Shown here: positions 5,167 to 5,678 of the stretch, piece after piece | How the letters are laid out: each line of letters starts with the position of its first letter | Numbering within the stretch: position 1 is the first letter of the stretch | Source: Gammaproteobacteria bacterium | Lineage (GTDB): Bacteria; Pseudomonadota; Gammaproteobacteria; Pseudomonadales; UBA3067 | Assembly (NCBI GenBank): GCA_019090565.1 | Contig: JAHRVS010000127.1 | Span: 1-5,678, forward strand | Length of the DNA: 5,678 nt | Reading direction: 5' to 3' | The notes under the pieces: model-generated | Told to the model about the DNA's origin: nothing | Databases searched by the model: none | Seen by the model: the letters and a program-made list of their open reading frames with translations, nothing else | Position numbers and translations under genes: made by a program

Positions 5167-5625
5167 TTAGCTACCGGCCAGTAGGCTTTTAACGAGCTTG
5201 CTTACAGCGCCCATATCGGCCCTGCCTTGAATTTGTGGCTTTAATATACCCATTACTTTACCCATATCTTGCATAGATTGAGCGCCGCTATTCTGTATCG
5301 CATCTTTAGTGAGGGTTTCTAGTTCTGGCTCTGAAAGCGCTTTGGGGAGGAATTCCTGAAGTACCTTAATCTCGGCCAGCTCAACATTGGCGAGGTCATT
5401 TCTATTAGCGTCTTGATATTGCCGTGTTGATTCTCGGCGCTGCTTGACCATCTTGTCGAGGATTTGCAGGGCGCGCTCTTCGCCAACATTAATGCGCTCA
5501 TCTACTTCTATTTGCTTGAATGCAGCCAGCGCCATGCGGATGACGGACAGGCGAGGTTTGTCCTTGGCGCGCATGGCTGTCTTCATAGCGTCGCTAAGGG
5601 CTAGCTTGGTATTTGAATCCGGCAT
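5167..5625 (-). CDS. yqeY: GatB/YqeY domain-containing protein
   Basis: The 152-residue product has the usual length of the stand-alone YqeY family (about 148). Family signatures are visible: an N-terminal helix ending in MKTAMRAKDKPRLSVIRM (14-31), KQIEVDERI (37-45), the basic KQRRESTRQY (61-70), the IKVLQEFLPKALSEPEL segment (86-102), and the C-terminal DMGKVMGILKPQIQGRADMG (120-139). The fold is shared with the C-terminal tail domain of GatB, the tRNA-dependent amidotransferase subunit, where it contacts tRNA; the role of free YqeY proteins is not well established. It is cytosolic, with no signal peptide or membrane segment. The ATG at 5625 gives the expected N-terminus; AGG about 8 bases upstream is a modest Shine-Dalgarno. 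It is 35 bases upstream of dnaG and presumably co-transcribed, as in many proteobacteria where yqeY lies between rpsU and dnaG. Confidence 0.93.
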   Translation of the reverse strand: MPDSNTKLALSDAMKTAMRAKDKPRLSVIRMALAAFKQIEVDERINVGEERALQILDKMVKQRRESTRQYQDANRNDLANVELAEIKVLQEFLPKALSEPELETLTKDAIQNSGAQSMQDMGKVMGILKPQIQGRADMGAVSKLVKSLLAGS

Positions 5626-5653
5626 GATTTGCGCCTGCGTCCTGTTGGCGGTG

Positions 5654-5668
5654 GTCGGTGAGCCCGAC
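5654..5668 (-). repeat. Small hairpin upstream of yqeY
   Basis: On the minus strand GTCGG (5668-5664), loop GCTCA, CCGAC (5658-5654). There is no T tract after it. In E. coli a partial terminator lies after rpsU in this operon; this hairpin is in a comparable place if rpsU is just outside the window, but it lacks terminator form and could be an mRNA structure or processing site. Confidence 0.25.
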
Positions 5669-5678
5669 TAAACCGGTA

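Noticed and set aside
5626..5678. 3' end of rpsU at the right edge
   Set aside because: None of the frames in the last 53 bases ends in the Arg-rich tail ending in Leu-Tyr expected for ribosomal protein S21; rpsU is likely just beyond the window.

Overview
The window reads as part of a gammaproteobacterial chromosome. It carries most of the macromolecular-synthesis operon on the minus strand: a YqeY-family gene, then dnaG (DNA primase), then rpoD (primary sigma factor), then a tRNA with a CAT anticodon. The RpoD sequence is close to E. coli sigma-70 throughout. It has region 1.1, the acidic non-conserved region and the full 2.1-2.4 and 4.2 motifs. DnaG has the Q/A/P-rich linker and C-terminal helicase-binding domain of Pseudomonas-like primases. 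Intermediate base composition and a yqeY gene between the expected rpsU and dnaG would suit a Pseudomonadales or Cellvibrionales type organism, but that rank is inference. rpsU, normally first in this operon, is not visible; only 53 bases upstream of yqeY are in the window.

Layout from right to left, in the direction of transcription: yqeY (5625-5167), a 35-base gap, dnaG (5131-3260), a 124-base gap with a candidate internal promoter and a GC-rich palindrome, rpoD (3135-1264), a 34-base gap almost filled by a strong hairpin, and the tRNA (1229-1153). About 1 kb follows (98-1152) in which I find no credible gene, only short inverted repeats. At the far left is the start of another minus-strand gene (97 to beyond 1), encoding a protein with a clear Sec signal peptide and its own Shine-Dalgarno.

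The operon joins initiation of replication (primase), transcription (sigma factor) and translation (YqeY is possibly tRNA-linked, plus a tRNA), which is the known logic of this locus.

The outstanding anomaly is in dnaG. The frame is intact and conserved from end to end but contains one in-frame TGA (4198-4196), at a position that is Arg in E. coli primase. The stop separates the metal-binding acidic residues of the Toprim active site into two open frames of 311 and 301 codons. A GAGG plus ATG lies 30 bases downstream of the stop. Because primase is essential, the choices are a sequence error or strain mutation (simplest), TGA readthrough, or a reinitiated two-piece primase.
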